NCBI RefSeq assembly: GCF_028290435.1
Contig: NZ_JAQGJV010000024.1
Location: 1-64,000, forward strand
Length of the DNA: 64,000 bases
Direction of reading: 5' to 3'
Source: Devosia sp.
GTDB taxonomy: Bacteria; Pseudomonadota; Alphaproteobacteria; Rhizobiales; Devosiaceae
Below are positions 53,470 through 62,126 of the stretch, piece by piece; the first letter of the stretch is position 1; each line of letters starts with the position of its first letter. Position numbers and translations under genes: made by a program. The notes under the pieces were generated by a model that saw nothing but the letters and a program-made list of their open reading frames with translations, had not been told where the DNA came from and did not search any database.

Positions 53470-53679
53470 ATGAGCCCCCTGAACAGCAATCGCCTCGTCC
53501 TGCTGATTTTCATCGTGCTGGGGATCATCACCATCGGCGCCACGCTGGTGTCGAACTTCGGCATGTGGGGCTATTACGACCGCACCGAGGCCGAGCAGCA
53601 CATCGCCCCCGAGGATGCGATCCCGCTGCCCAAGCCGATGCCGGGCCAGGAAGTCCCGGCTCCGGCGCCAGCGCAGTAG
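53470..53679 (+). CDS. Small single-pass membrane protein, function unknown
   Basis: A 69-residue protein with one membrane segment (residues about 9-31, LVLLIFIVLGIITIGATLVSNFG) and a Pro-rich tail (LPKPMPGQEVPAPAPAQ). A weak GAGGCACC ribosome site precedes the ATG. Codon use is like its neighbours. It lies between the ECF sigma gene (divergent) and mnmA (convergent). I do not recognise a family. Confidence 0.7.
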   Translation: MSPLNSNRLVLLIFIVLGIITIGATLVSNFGMWGYYDRTEAEQHIAPEDAIPLPKPMPGQEVPAPAPAQ

Positions 53680-53681
53680 CT

Positions 53682-54833
53682 TTAGGCTGCGAAAACCTGC
53701 GGCACGGCTTCGGCGATGAAGCCGCCGCCCCAGACTTCGGATGTGGCGCTGTCATCGGCGTAGAACACGCAGGCCTGGCCGGGCGAGATGCCGTATTCGC
53801 CCGAGACCAGCGTCACGAACACATCGCCATCGCGCTGCTGGATTACGGCCGGCTGTGGGCCGCGGGTGGAGCGCACTTTGACCTCGAGCGGCGCGCCATT
53901 GCCGGAGGAGAGTTCGGCGAGTGGCGTTCCGCCGAGCCAGTTCACATCGCGCAGACGCACGGTGTGGGTCTTGAGCGCTTCGCGCGGGCCGACGATGACG
54001 CGGCCGGTCTTGTGCTCAAGCTTGATGACGTAGAGCGGTTCGGCCGCCGCCACGCCCAGGCCCTTGCGCTGGCCGATGGTGTAATTGACGATGCCCTCGT
54101 GGGTGCCGAGGACGCGGCCATCGAGATGGACGATCTCGCCGGTCGCCACGGCTTCGGGATGCATCTTGCGGATGATATCGGCATACTTGCCCTGCGGCAC
54201 GAAGCAGATGTCCTGGCTGTCGTGCTTTTCGGCGATCTCGAGGCCCATTTCACGGGCGAGTTCGCGAACTTCGGCCTTGCCCATGCCGCCCAGTGGGAAG
54301 CGCAGGTAATCGAGCTGGTCCTGGGTGGTGGCGAACAGGAAATAGGTCTGGTCGCGCTCGGCATCGACCGGGCGGAACAACTGGCGGCGGCCATCCTCGC
54401 CAAGCTTGGACTGCACGTAATGGCCGGTGGCCAGCGCATCGGCGCCAAGATCCTGTGCCACCGCCATCAGGTCGACGAACTTGACGCTCTGGTTGCAGGC
54501 AATGCACGGCACCGGCGTTTCGCCCTGCTGATAGGCATTGGCGAAGGGCTGCATCACCGCCTTCTTGAAACGCTCCTCATAGTCGAGCACGTAATGGGGA
54601 ATGCCCAAAGTGGCCGCAACGCGACGCGCATCGTGGATGTCCTGCCCGGCGCAGCAGGCGCCTTTGCGAAACGTGGCTTCGCCGTGATCGTAAAGCTGGA
54701 GCGTCACCCCCACCACGTCATAGCCCTGGCGGGCCAAAAGGCCGGCGACGACCGAAGAATCCACGCCCCCCGACATCGCGACGACGACGCGCGTGTCTTC
54801 GGGACGCTTGGCAATATCAAGCGAGTTCAACAT
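53682..54833 (-). CDS. mnmA: tRNA 2-thiouridine synthase MnmA
   Basis: A 383-residue enzyme that thiolates U34 of tRNA-Lys, Glu and Gln. It has the PP-loop ATPase motif [18 protein letters not shown], the catalytic Cys region [13 protein letters not shown], the second Cys in [11 protein letters not shown] and the C-terminal YADD region. Length is normal. It is monocistronic here and essential-type housekeeping. Confidence 0.96.
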   Translation of the reverse strand: MLNSLDIAKRPEDTRVVVAMSGGVDSSVVAGLLARQGYDVVGVTLQLYDHGEATFRKGACCAGQDIHDARRVAATLGIPHYVLDYEERFKKAVMQPFANAYQQGETPVPCIACNQSVKFVDLMAVAQDLGADALATGHYVQSKLGEDGRRQLFRPVDAERDQTYFLFATTQDQLDYLRFPLGGMGKAEVRELAREMGLEIAEKHDSQDICFVPQGKYADIIRKMHPEAVATGEIVHLDGRVLGTHEGIVNYTIGQRKGLGVAAAEPLYVIKLEHKTGRVIVGPREALKTHTVRLRDVNWLGGTPLAELSSGNGAPLEVKVRSTRGPQPAVIQQRDGDVFVTLVSGEYGISPGQACVFYADDSATSEVWGGGFIAEAVPQVFAA

Positions 54834-55042
54834 TTTCCTGTATGTATCCGGTTGGGTTCAAGGGCCAGCGGATAGCTGTGGCGGCGCTTTTACGCTTTTC
54901 GCCCGTCCCCCGCAACCACCCGGCAGCTTTTGCCGCAAGGCCAACATTTGCTGCCGCGTCCAACGCGACCTGCGGCTGCGCCTATCGCGCGCCTGTTCAA
55001 CAAACCACTGATAATGAACCGAATTTCTGAGGTCGACCGACT

Positions 55043-55058
55043 TGGCAAGGCGCTTGCA
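55043..55058 (+). promoter_or_regulatory. Sigma-54 promoter of fliK-flgD
   Basis: TGGCAAGGCGCTTGCA fits TGGCAC-N5-TTGCW, with -24 GG and -12 GC correctly spaced. Transcription would begin near 55069, 28 bases before the fliK GTG. FlbD, encoded at 63139, is the expected activator. Confidence 0.8.
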
Positions 55059-55096
55059 TTGTCTGGTTTGGATTAGTCTCAGTAAAGGCCGCTATC

Positions 55097-56650
55097 GTGG
55101 CAAGTCATCTCACCGTTACCACCGCTGCCAATCCCGGGGTCGCCGTCAAAGGCCTCAATGCGCAGGCCAGCGCCAGTGCGCCTGCCAACGACGTGTTCGC
55201 CGCGCTGCTGGGCAATAATGCGGCGGTCGAGGCAACCAACGAGCCGGCCAAGACCGCCACGGTAGCGCTCGCTGCCGGCGGCCTGGTCGAACTGGCTCTC
55301 GGCCAGGACGGCGGCACTGGTGAAAAACCCGACGAAACCCCCGATCCCGTCGCCGTGCCCGTCGACGCGGTGGTGCCGATCCAGCAGCCCGTATCGCCCC
55401 AAACCCTGCTGGCCGGGATCATCGATGGCCTGACCGCCTTGCGCGCCGCCGCGCAGAACGGGCAAGTGCCCTCGGCCGACGATCTAGCCAAGCTCAACAA
55501 GAGCCTCGAAGCCCTGGCCGGTGCCTTGGGCCTGTCGCTCGACGACCTGCCCAGCATGGACGATTTGGCCGCGATGGCAGCCAAGCCGCTGACGCCCGGC
55601 GCCACACCGGAAGATCAGTTGATCGCCACGCTGGCTCCCCTGACCCAGGGTGTGCTGGCCGACGCCACCAAAACCGCCGCCACCGATCCGGCCGCGGCTG
55701 ACCAGCTCCAGGCAATCGGCGACAAGCTTGCAGCCCTGCTGAAGGGTCTGAGCGGCGGCGCCGTCGACCTCGACGCCATGGCGGGCAATGATGAGAAGGC
55801 CCCGCTCGGGCCTGAGCTGCAGGCGGCTCTCGATCGCCTGCTCAAGCCCGCCGCCGCCACCATCGCGGCAGCCAGCACAACGCAAGTGTTCACGGCGCCC
55901 AAGCTCGAAATCACCGAGCCAACCTTGGCCGGCAAGCCAGCGGATGCAACCGCGACGACAGACGCGCCCGACACTTCGGCCACGCCAGTATCAACCAAGA
56001 CCATCGATCCGGTGGTCAAGGCCGATGCGGACACCGCCCAAGCTCAGGATCAGCGCGGCAAGCTCAAAGACGCCAAGCTCGACGCCGTCGTGGCCGCCAG
56101 CGCCAAGGCCGCCGATACGGCGCCCGATGTCACCACCGTACCAACCACCATCCACACCGCAACGCGCATCGAGGCAACGCCCGGTCCGCGTCCGGTGATC
56201 GCCGGCTACCAGACCAGCCAGCAGCAGCTCAACCTGCCCCAGATCGCGTTCGAACTGGTGCGCCAGGTCAATGATGGCAATTCGCGCTTCCAGATGCGGC
56301 TCGATCCGCCCGAACTGGGCAAGATCGACGTGCGGCTCGATATCGACCGCACCGGACAGGTTACCGCCCGCCTCACAGTGGAAAAGGCCGAAACGCTCGA
56401 CCTGATGCAGCGCGACCAGCGGGGCCTGGAAAAGGCCTTGCAGCAGGCCGGCCTCGACAGCTCCAAGACCAATCTCGAATTTTCGCTGAAGCAAAACCCC
56501 TTCGCCGGCAACCAGCAGGGCCAGGACCGCGGTGGGAGCCAGCCAACCTTTGGCGGCGATAGCGTGGCCGAAGCTGATGAGGCGCCGGCCCCCCAGATCA
56601 ACCTCTACCGCGCGAGCCTGTCGGCAAGCGGCGTCAACATTATCGCCTAG
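55097..56650 (+). CDS. fliK: Flagellar hook-length control protein FliK
   Basis: A 517-residue Ala/Thr/Asp-rich protein with a low-complexity N-terminal half and a C-terminal Flg_hook domain (about 380-465: FELVRQVNDGNSRFQMRLDPPELGKIDVRLDIDRTGQVTARLTVEK). FliK sets hook length and triggers the export switch. It starts with GTG after AAAGG. flgD follows after 9 bases. A sigma-54 promoter precedes it. Confidence 0.9.
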   Translation: MASHLTVTTAANPGVAVKGLNAQASASAPANDVFAALLGNNAAVEATNEPAKTATVALAAGGLVELALGQDGGTGEKPDETPDPVAVPVDAVVPIQQPVSPQTLLAGIIDGLTALRAAAQNGQVPSADDLAKLNKSLEALAGALGLSLDDLPSMDDLAAMAAKPLTPGATPEDQLIATLAPLTQGVLADATKTAATDPAAADQLQAIGDKLAALLKGLSGGAVDLDAMAGNDEKAPLGPELQAALDRLLKPAAATIAAASTTQVFTAPKLEITEPTLAGKPADATATTDAPDTSATPVSTKTIDPVVKADADTAQAQDQRGKLKDAKLDAVVAASAKAADTAPDVTTVPTTIHTATRIEATPGPRPVIAGYQTSQQQLNLPQIAFELVRQVNDGNSRFQMRLDPPELGKIDVRLDIDRTGQVTARLTVEKAETLDLMQRDQRGLEKALQQAGLDSSKTNLEFSLKQNPFAGNQQGQDRGGSQPTFGGDSVAEADEAPAPQINLYRASLSASGVNIIA

Positions 56651-56659
56651 GAGCACACC

Positions 56660-57346
56660 ATGGCAGTCAGTCCCATCGCCGGCAGCAGCGGCACCAATCC
56701 CAACGCCCCTGCAGTCGCGTCGCGCGCCGGCATCGCCGACAATTTCGACACCTTCCTGAACATCCTCACCACCCAGCTGAAAAACCAGAACCCACTGGAC
56801 CCGATGGACACCAACCAATTCACCCAGCAATTGGTGCAGTTCACCGGCGTCGAGCAGCAGCTCAAGTCCAACACCTATCTTGAGGCGTTGATGAACGCGA
56901 GCCAGAGCTCGAACAAGACTGATGCCGTCTCCTACATCGGCAAGGAAGTAACGGCCTCGGGCACCACCGCCACGCTCAAGGCCGGCGGCGCCTCCTGGGC
57001 GTACAATGCCGCGGCTAACGCATCCGATGCCAAGGTCACCATCAAGAACGCGGCGGGCCAGGTGGTCTATTCGGAAAGCGGTTCGCTCAATGCCGGCCCC
57101 GGAAACTTCCTGTGGGACGGCGTCGGCTCGGACGGCCAGACCAAGCCGGACGGCGTCTATACAATCACCATCGATGGCAAGAACCTGAACGGCGCCAACG
57201 TTGCCGTCAACACCTCCACCGTGGGCGTCGTCTCGGCCGTGGACTTCTCCGGCGCCGAACCGATCCTGACCGTCGGCTCCTCCAAGATCCGCCTGTCGGA
57301 CGTGACTGCCGTCAAGATTCCGACTGCCACGCCACCGACGACCTGA
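56660..57346 (+). CDS. flgD: Flagellar hook assembly protein FlgD
   Basis: A 228-residue hook-capping protein. Its N-terminal FlgD motif (DNFDTFLNILTTQLKNQNPLDPMDTNQFTQQLVQFTGVEQQLKSN) is canonical, followed by a tudor/FlgD Ig-like region (VVYSESGSLNAGPGNFLWDGVGSDGQTKPDGVYTITI). It is in an operon with fliK and is followed by a strong terminator. Confidence 0.95.
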   Translation: MAVSPIAGSSGTNPNAPAVASRAGIADNFDTFLNILTTQLKNQNPLDPMDTNQFTQQLVQFTGVEQQLKSNTYLEALMNASQSSNKTDAVSYIGKEVTASGTTATLKAGGASWAYNAAANASDAKVTIKNAAGQVVYSESGSLNAGPGNFLWDGVGSDGQTKPDGVYTITIDGKNLNGANVAVNTSTVGVVSAVDFSGAEPILTVGSSKIRLSDVTAVKIPTATPPTT

Positions 57347-57366
57347 GCCGACGGGGCTTGAGACTG

Positions 57367-57393
57367 AAGGGCGCCCTGAGGGGCGCCCTTTTT
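57367..57393 (+). terminator. Intrinsic terminator of fliK-flgD
   Basis: AAGGGCGCCC and GGGCGCCCTT form a perfect 10-bp stem around TGAG, then a T-run, 21 bases after the flgD stop. Confidence 0.9.
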
Positions 57394-57432
57394 GTTGGGT
57401 GCAGCGGCTTTTCCTAAGACCGGGCCAGACGT

Positions 57433-57544
57433 CACCCCCTCCCAGCCTCCCCCATCAAGGGGGGGTCTGCCGGTGGTTGGGACTCGATCCAGTTTAACGA
57501 GTGGAGAGAAACCTCCCCCTTGATGGGGAAGGTAGGAGGGGGTG
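57433..57544. repeat. Palindromic intergenic repeat, family B, copy 2
   Basis: Arms at 57433-57466 and 57511-57544 are near-perfect inverted copies sharing CTCCCCCTTGATGGGGA with the element at 30871-30975. The rest of the 57347-57715 gap, apart from the terminator, shows no gene. Confidence 0.75.
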
Positions 57545-57715
57545 TTCTGAGGGCCCCTATCTATCGGGTGAAGGGCAATTGACCACCCCTGCGCTCCGAT
57601 TCATCCCCCTGAAATCCCAGATCATTCTTAACCTGTTGTAAGTTTCCCCTTAGTCGAATTTTAAGGGCAGTGCCGTAGTCTTCAGCCTATATGGTCAGGT
57701 TGAGTAGAGAGTAAA

Positions 57716-57994
57716 ATGACCGTACAAATGCGACCTCGCGTTAAGTACGTTATCGGGCCGGACGGAAGTCCGCTCACGATCGCAGATCTGCCCCCGAAGA
57801 ATACTCGGCGGTGGGTCATTCGACGAAAAGCCGAAGTCGTCGCTGCTGTGCGCGGCGGGCTGCTCAGCCTCGAAGAGGCCTGCGCTCGCTACACATTGAG
57901 CGTCGATGAATTTCTCAACTGGCAGGCTGCCATCGACAAGCACGGTCTTGCCGGTTTGCGCACCACCTGGATCCAGCACTATCGAGAAGGCTGA
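57716..57994 (+). CDS. sciP: SciP-type CtrA inhibitor (DUF1153)
   Basis: A 92-residue DUF1153 protein (RPRVKYVIGPDGSPLTIADLPPKNTRRWVIRRKAEVVAAVRGGLLSLEEACARYTLSVDEFLNWQAAIDKHGLAGLRTTWIQHYR), with a helix-turn-helix in the middle. In Caulobacter SciP binds CtrA and represses CtrA-controlled genes, many of them flagellar. Its place beside flagellar genes fits that role. It is monocistronic with a terminator at 58023. Confidence 0.92.
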   Translation: MTVQMRPRVKYVIGPDGSPLTIADLPPKNTRRWVIRRKAEVVAAVRGGLLSLEEACARYTLSVDEFLNWQAAIDKHGLAGLRTTWIQHYREG

Positions 57995-58022
57995 GCCAAA
58001 GGCTCATCCCAGAAATTCAAAG

Positions 58023-58053
58023 CCCGCCCTGGCAGAACGCCTGGGCGGGTTTT
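58023..58053 (+). terminator. Intrinsic terminator of sciP
   Basis: CCCGCCC (58023-58029) pairs with GGGCGGG (58043-58049), with inner GGC/GCC pairs and a following TTTTG. Confidence 0.88.
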
Positions 58054-58079
58054 GCTGTTTTGCGGGGTACGAATAGCCT

Positions 58080-58604
58080 TCAGTCGGACCACTGAATCTT
58101 TTTGCCACGAAGGCCATTGGTATCATCCCACCATTGTAGCTGGGCCGACCACGCTATGCTGCTGACAATTGGCTCAACGGTATCATGCAGAGCAGTTATG
58201 ACTGCGTTGCAATCTGAAAGCAGCGGGACGTGTAAATTGTAGCCGCTAGGATATCTGAAGTCATATTTGGAGTTCATCTCGGCCAGAGTTCGAACAAATG
58301 GCTCCAATAGACCGACGATAGGCAAACCCAATTTAGCCGACCGTTCCCACAATTTAACTAGATCATGCCGTAACTCATGTCCGGATAGCTCTTTCTTTGT
58401 GGTCCCATTAGCCACGAGGAATGACTTCAGTAGCAACTCAGTGGCGTGGACCGCTAAGAAGTAGTTGGGGTAGGGGTACTTGGCCAAATCGGGCCCGCCG
58501 CTGAGCGTCCGGAATGCATCAAGATACTCTTTGGCGCGTTTGAGCAGCTCTCCCGCGTAAATGCCCAGCGGCTCAGGCATCTCTACTGTTTCGACTTCTG
58601 CCAC
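58080..58604 (-). CDS. Hypothetical helical protein, HEPN-like, low GC
   Basis: A 174-residue mostly helical protein (YFLAVHATELLLKSFLVANG; GHELRHDLVKLWERSAKLG) reminiscent of HEPN-type proteins, though I see no clear RNase R-x4-H motif. Its base composition (near 50% GC by eye) is clearly lower than the flagellar genes around it, suggesting recent acquisition. No toxin partner is adjacent. It ends just before the sciP terminator. Confidence 0.7.
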   Translation of the reverse strand: MAEVETVEMPEPLGIYAGELLKRAKEYLDAFRTLSGGPDLAKYPYPNYFLAVHATELLLKSFLVANGTTKKELSGHELRHDLVKLWERSAKLGLPIVGLLEPFVRTLAEMNSKYDFRYPSGYNLHVPLLSDCNAVITALHDTVEPIVSSIAWSAQLQWWDDTNGLRGKKIQWSD

Positions 58605-58614
58605 GACTCCCCCC

Positions 58615-59244
58615 CTAAGGCGTCCCTGCCCCCATCCAGTCCTTCGCGGCCTTCCGCTCCTTGACCCGCTCGTAATATTCCGTCACCGCGGGCAGTGCGA
58701 TCGTCTTGTCGAACGGCGTCAGCATCCAGCGGTGCACCGACAGGCCGATGGCGATATCGGCCACCGTGAATGTGGGCCCAGCGACAAAACCCTCGCCCTG
58801 GGCCAGATGCGCCTCCAAGAGCTGCATCTTGATGCCCCATTTGCCGATCGAGTCGGCAATTTTAGCCTGGTCGTCATAGCCCGGCGTGTGGCGGACCAGC
58901 GCATTGACCGCATAGCCCCAGGGCGGGTTGAGTTCGGTGGCCTGCCAGCCCAGCCATTGATAGACCCGGGCCCGCATATGGGGCGCGGCGATCCACAGCG
59001 TCTCCTGCCCGTAAAGCTCGGCCAGATAGAGCAGGATCGCATTGCTTTCCCAGAGCACGAAATCGCCGTCCAGGATCACCGGCACCTGCCCGTTTGGGTT
59101 GAGCGCCAAGTATTCCGGCACGTTTGGGTCGCGCACGGGCAGGCCCCAATCCTCGCGCTCATAGGCCAGCCCGATCTCGCCCAAGGCCCACAAAACCTTG
59201 CGCACATTGATCGAGGTCACGCGGCCCAGCACTCGCAACGTCAT
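58615..59244 (-). CDS. Glutathione S-transferase-family protein
   Basis: A 209-residue GST with an N-terminal thioredoxin fold (LRVLGRVTSINVRKVLWALGEIGLAYERED; NPNGQVPVILDGDFVLWESNAILLYLAELYG) and a helical C-terminal domain. The active Ser/Thr region is RVTSINV. It is unrelated in function to the flanking flagellar genes and reads away from fliF. Confidence 0.92.
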   Translation of the reverse strand: MTLRVLGRVTSINVRKVLWALGEIGLAYEREDWGLPVRDPNVPEYLALNPNGQVPVILDGDFVLWESNAILLYLAELYGQETLWIAAPHMRARVYQWLGWQATELNPPWGYAVNALVRHTPGYDDQAKIADSIGKWGIKMQLLEAHLAQGEGFVAGPTFTVADIAIGLSVHRWMLTPFDKTIALPAVTEYYERVKERKAAKDWMGAGTP

Positions 59245-59308
59245 ATCTTCATCCTTCTCTCACTCTACCCGGCAGTTTTTGCCGGAATTTGCAAACTGCC
59301 ACAGAACG

Positions 59309-59323
59309 TTAAGACAATGTTTA
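59309..59323 (+). promoter_or_regulatory. Candidate CtrA site upstream of fliF
   Basis: TTAAGACAATGTTTA matches TTAA-N7-TTAA at 7 of 8 positions, 81 bases upstream of the fliF start in an AT-rich gap. CtrA control of early flagellar genes is established in Caulobacter and its relatives; the assignment here is inference. Confidence 0.5.
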
Positions 59324-59403
59324 CCATTCACTAGGTAATTTTTGCCTAACGGCGGATTTGCGCATTCGCGTCGAAAACGTCTGTTCGGAATCGAGTATTC
59401 GGC

Positions 59404-61041
59404 TTGGAAAATATAACCAATCTCATCAACCGCATCGGCCTGCCCCGGCTCGCCGCCATGGCCGTTGTAGCAGCCCTCATGCTCGGTTTCTTCGGCTTTC
59501 TGGTGATGCGGGCCTCCACCCCCACCCTGGCCCCGCTTTACACCGGCCTGTCGCTCGAAGATTCTTCGGCCATCGTCACCGAATTGCAAACCCTCAATGT
59601 GCCGTTCGAACTGCGCGGCGAGGGCGACACCATTTTGGTGCCACGCGACCAGATCACCACGCTGCGCATGAACCTGGCCGGCTCGGGCCTGCCCACCAAG
59701 GGCCAGGTTGGCTACGAGATTTTCGACCAGCAGGGCACGCTGGGCGCCACCAGCTTCGTGCAGAACATCAACAATGTCCGCGCGCTGGAAGGCGAACTGG
59801 CCCGCACCATCGGCTCGCTGGCCCGCATCAAGAGCACTCGCGTGCATCTGGTGCTGCCCGAGCGCCAGCTGTTCAGCCGCACCACCAAGGAGCCATCGGC
59901 CTCCATCGTGGTGGGCGTGCGCGGTGAATTGTCGGCTGGCGAAATTCGCGCCATCCAGCATCTCGTGGCTTCCGCCATCGAGGGCATGAGCCCCAACCGC
60001 GTCTCCATCGTCGACGATGCCGGCACGCTGCTCGCCTCGGGCACGGAAGACGGCGACGGTGCGCTCTCCGGGGAGGCAGCTGAAAAGACCCTGGGCTACG
60101 AAACCCGCGTCCGCACCCGCGTCGAGGACATGCTGGCCAATGTGGTCGGCGCCGGCCGGGCCCGCGTCGAGGTTACCGCCGAGATCGATTTCAACCGCTC
60201 CACCGTCACCTCGGAATCCTTCGATCCCGAAAGCCAGGTGGTGCGTTCGACCCAGACCAGCGAAAGCGAAAACCTGGCCAATGGCACTGATGGCCAGGTC
60301 AGCGTCGCTAACGAGCTGCCCGGCGCCAGCGCCACTCCGGCCGCTGCCGGCGCCACCGAAAAGGGCACGAGTTCGCAGGAAGTCGTCAATTACGAGATTT
60401 CCAAGAAGACCGAAACCGCCGTCACCGAAGCGGGCAATATCAAGCGCCTGTCGGTCGCCGTGGTGGTCGATGGCGTCTATTCCACCGACGCTTCGGGCAA
60501 CCCGGTTTATACGCCGCGCACCCCGGACGAAATCGCCCAGCTTCTGACCCTCGTCCGCTCGGCGGTCGGCTATTCCGAAGCGCGTGGCGACAGCGTCGAA
60601 GTGGTCAACATGCAGTTCGCCGATCGGCCTGCCGTGGCTGGCGACGGTACCGACGCCAAATCCGGTCTCTTCGACTTCACCCGCGACGACATCATGAACG
60701 GCGCCCAGATGGCCGTGACCCTCTTGATCGCGCTGGCCCTGGTGTTCTTCGTGATGCGTCCGCTGCTCAAGAAGGCGCTGGCCAGCGAAAAGATTGAGCC
60801 TCTGGCTCTGCCTTCGGGCGCCGAGCTGGGTGGCCAGGCCATGCTGACCGCCGGTGGCCATCTGGTGCCGGTCGAGAGCTTCGACGACGAGGCGCGCGAC
60901 AAGACCCCCGCCTGGGTCGCCAATGCCAAGTCGATGGGCGAAGCCCAGCTCAATACCCTTCGTACCGTCGGTACGCTGGTCGAGGAAAACCCCAAGCAGG
61001 CCGCATTGATCGTGCGTGGCTGGCTGAGTAACGCAGCGTAA
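59404..61041 (+). CDS. fliF: Flagellar MS-ring protein FliF
   Basis: A 545-residue membrane ring protein with two membrane segments (about 18-36 and 433-452) and YscJ-type domains between them (PLYTGLSLEDSSAIVTELQTLNVPFELRGEGDTILVPRDQI; MNLAGSGLPTKGQVGYEIFD; GELARTIGSLARIKSTRVHLVLPERQLF). The start is TTG at 59404; no ATG gives the full N-terminal part. The C-terminal tail ends with the FliG-binding region (ALIVRGWLSNAA). fliG follows 2 bases after the stop codon. Confidence 0.96.
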   Translation: MENITNLINRIGLPRLAAMAVVAALMLGFFGFLVMRASTPTLAPLYTGLSLEDSSAIVTELQTLNVPFELRGEGDTILVPRDQITTLRMNLAGSGLPTKGQVGYEIFDQQGTLGATSFVQNINNVRALEGELARTIGSLARIKSTRVHLVLPERQLFSRTTKEPSASIVVGVRGELSAGEIRAIQHLVASAIEGMSPNRVSIVDDAGTLLASGTEDGDGALSGEAAEKTLGYETRVRTRVEDMLANVVGAGRARVEVTAEIDFNRSTVTSESFDPESQVVRSTQTSESENLANGTDGQVSVANELPGASATPAAAGATEKGTSSQEVVNYEISKKTETAVTEAGNIKRLSVAVVVDGVYSTDASGNPVYTPRTPDEIAQLLTLVRSAVGYSEARGDSVEVVNMQFADRPAVAGDGTDAKSGLFDFTRDDIMNGAQMAVTLLIALALVFFVMRPLLKKALASEKIEPLALPSGAELGGQAMLTAGGHLVPVESFDDEARDKTPAWVANAKSMGEAQLNTLRTVGTLVEENPKQAALIVRGWLSNAA

Positions 61042-61043
61042 CC

Positions 61044-62123
61044 ATGGCTCTTGTATCCCAATCCGGCAACGCAATCGAAGTCGCCAAGCCGTCAGGCCAG
61101 CTCGTGCTGGGTGGCGACGCCAAGCAGCGCGTCCTCACCGGCGATGAAAAGGCCGCCGCCCTGCTGCTGGCGCTGGGCCCCGAATACGGCAAGCCCATTT
61201 TTGCCGAACTCGACGAACTCGAGATCAAGGCGCTGTCGCGCGCCATGGTGACCCTGGGGCCCATCACCCAGGAAATGCTCGACGACCTGATGATCGAGTT
61301 CGTCACGGTGATTTCCTCGAACGGCAACCTGTCGGGCAATTCCGACAGTACCGAGCGCCTGCTGCTGTCGTTCCTGCCGCCCGAGCGGGTGGATTCCATC
61401 ATGGCCGAAATCCGTGGCCCGGCCGGCCGCGACATGTGGGAAAAGCTCTCCCACGTGCCCGAAGACGTGCTCGCCACCTACCTCAAGAACGAATATCCCC
61501 AGACCATCGCCGTGGTGCTGTCCAAGATCGCCACCGAGCATGCCAGCAGGGTGCTGGCCGTGCTGCCCGAAGAGCTGGCCATGGACGTGGTCCAGCGCAT
61601 GCTCGGGCTCGATCCGATCCAGAAGGAAATCCTGGAAAAGATCGAGAGCACGCTGCGTATCGAATTCATGTCGACACTCAGCCACACCACGCGCCGCGAC
61701 AGCCACGAACAGATGGCCGAAATCTTCAACTCCTTCGATCGCCAGACCGAAGCGCGCTTCCTCACGACGCTGGAAGAGAACAATCGCGAGGATGCCGAGC
61801 GCATCAAGGCGCTGATGTTCACCTTCGAGGACCTCGGCCGGCTCGAACCCTCCGCCATCCAGACGCTGCTGCAGCGCATGGAAAAGAAGGAACTGGCCCT
61901 CGCCCTCAAAGGTGCCAACGAGGCGGTCAAGGATTTCTTCTTCGCCAACATGTCGGCCCGTTCGGCCAAGCTGTTGCGCGACGATATGGAAGCCATGGGC
62001 GCGGTGCGCCTCAAGGACGTGGACGAGGCGCAGGGCCGCATGGTCTCGACCGCCAAGGACCTCGCAGCCAAGGGCGAGATCGTCATCATGAAATCCAAGT
62101 CCGACGATCAGATGGTGGCTTAA
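61044..62123 (+). CDS. fliG: Flagellar motor switch protein FliG
   Basis: A 359-residue switch protein. It has FliG N, M and C domains, with KAAALLLALGPEYGKPIFAELDELEIKALSRAM in the N part, the EHPQ-like loop replaced by LKNEYPQTIAVVLSKI in the M part, and the C-terminal torque helix region (MFTFEDLGRLEPSAIQTLLQRM; MSARSAKLLRDDMEAMG). Charged residues contact the stator. It is within the fliFGHN-flbD operon. Confidence 0.96.
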   Translation: MALVSQSGNAIEVAKPSGQLVLGGDAKQRVLTGDEKAAALLLALGPEYGKPIFAELDELEIKALSRAMVTLGPITQEMLDDLMIEFVTVISSNGNLSGNSDSTERLLLSFLPPERVDSIMAEIRGPAGRDMWEKLSHVPEDVLATYLKNEYPQTIAVVLSKIATEHASRVLAVLPEELAMDVVQRMLGLDPIQKEILEKIESTLRIEFMSTLSHTTRRDSHEQMAEIFNSFDRQTEARFLTTLEENNREDAERIKALMFTFEDLGRLEPSAIQTLLQRMEKKELALALKGANEAVKDFFFANMSARSAKLLRDDMEAMGAVRLKDVDEAQGRMVSTAKDLAAKGEIVIMKSKSDDQMVA

Positions 62124-62126
62124 AGC

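Noticed and set aside
52839-54875. A 678-codon plus-strand open frame opposite the ECF sigma factor and mnmA
   Set aside because: It runs antisense to two firmly identified genes, across the small membrane protein, and has no domain resemblance.
57628-57642. Possible CtrA site upstream of sciP (TTAA-N7-TAAG)
   Set aside because: Only one half matches the consensus, so it is too weak to report as a site.
59260-61074. A 604-codon minus-strand open frame opposite fliF
   Set aside because: Antisense shadow of fliF with no family resemblance.
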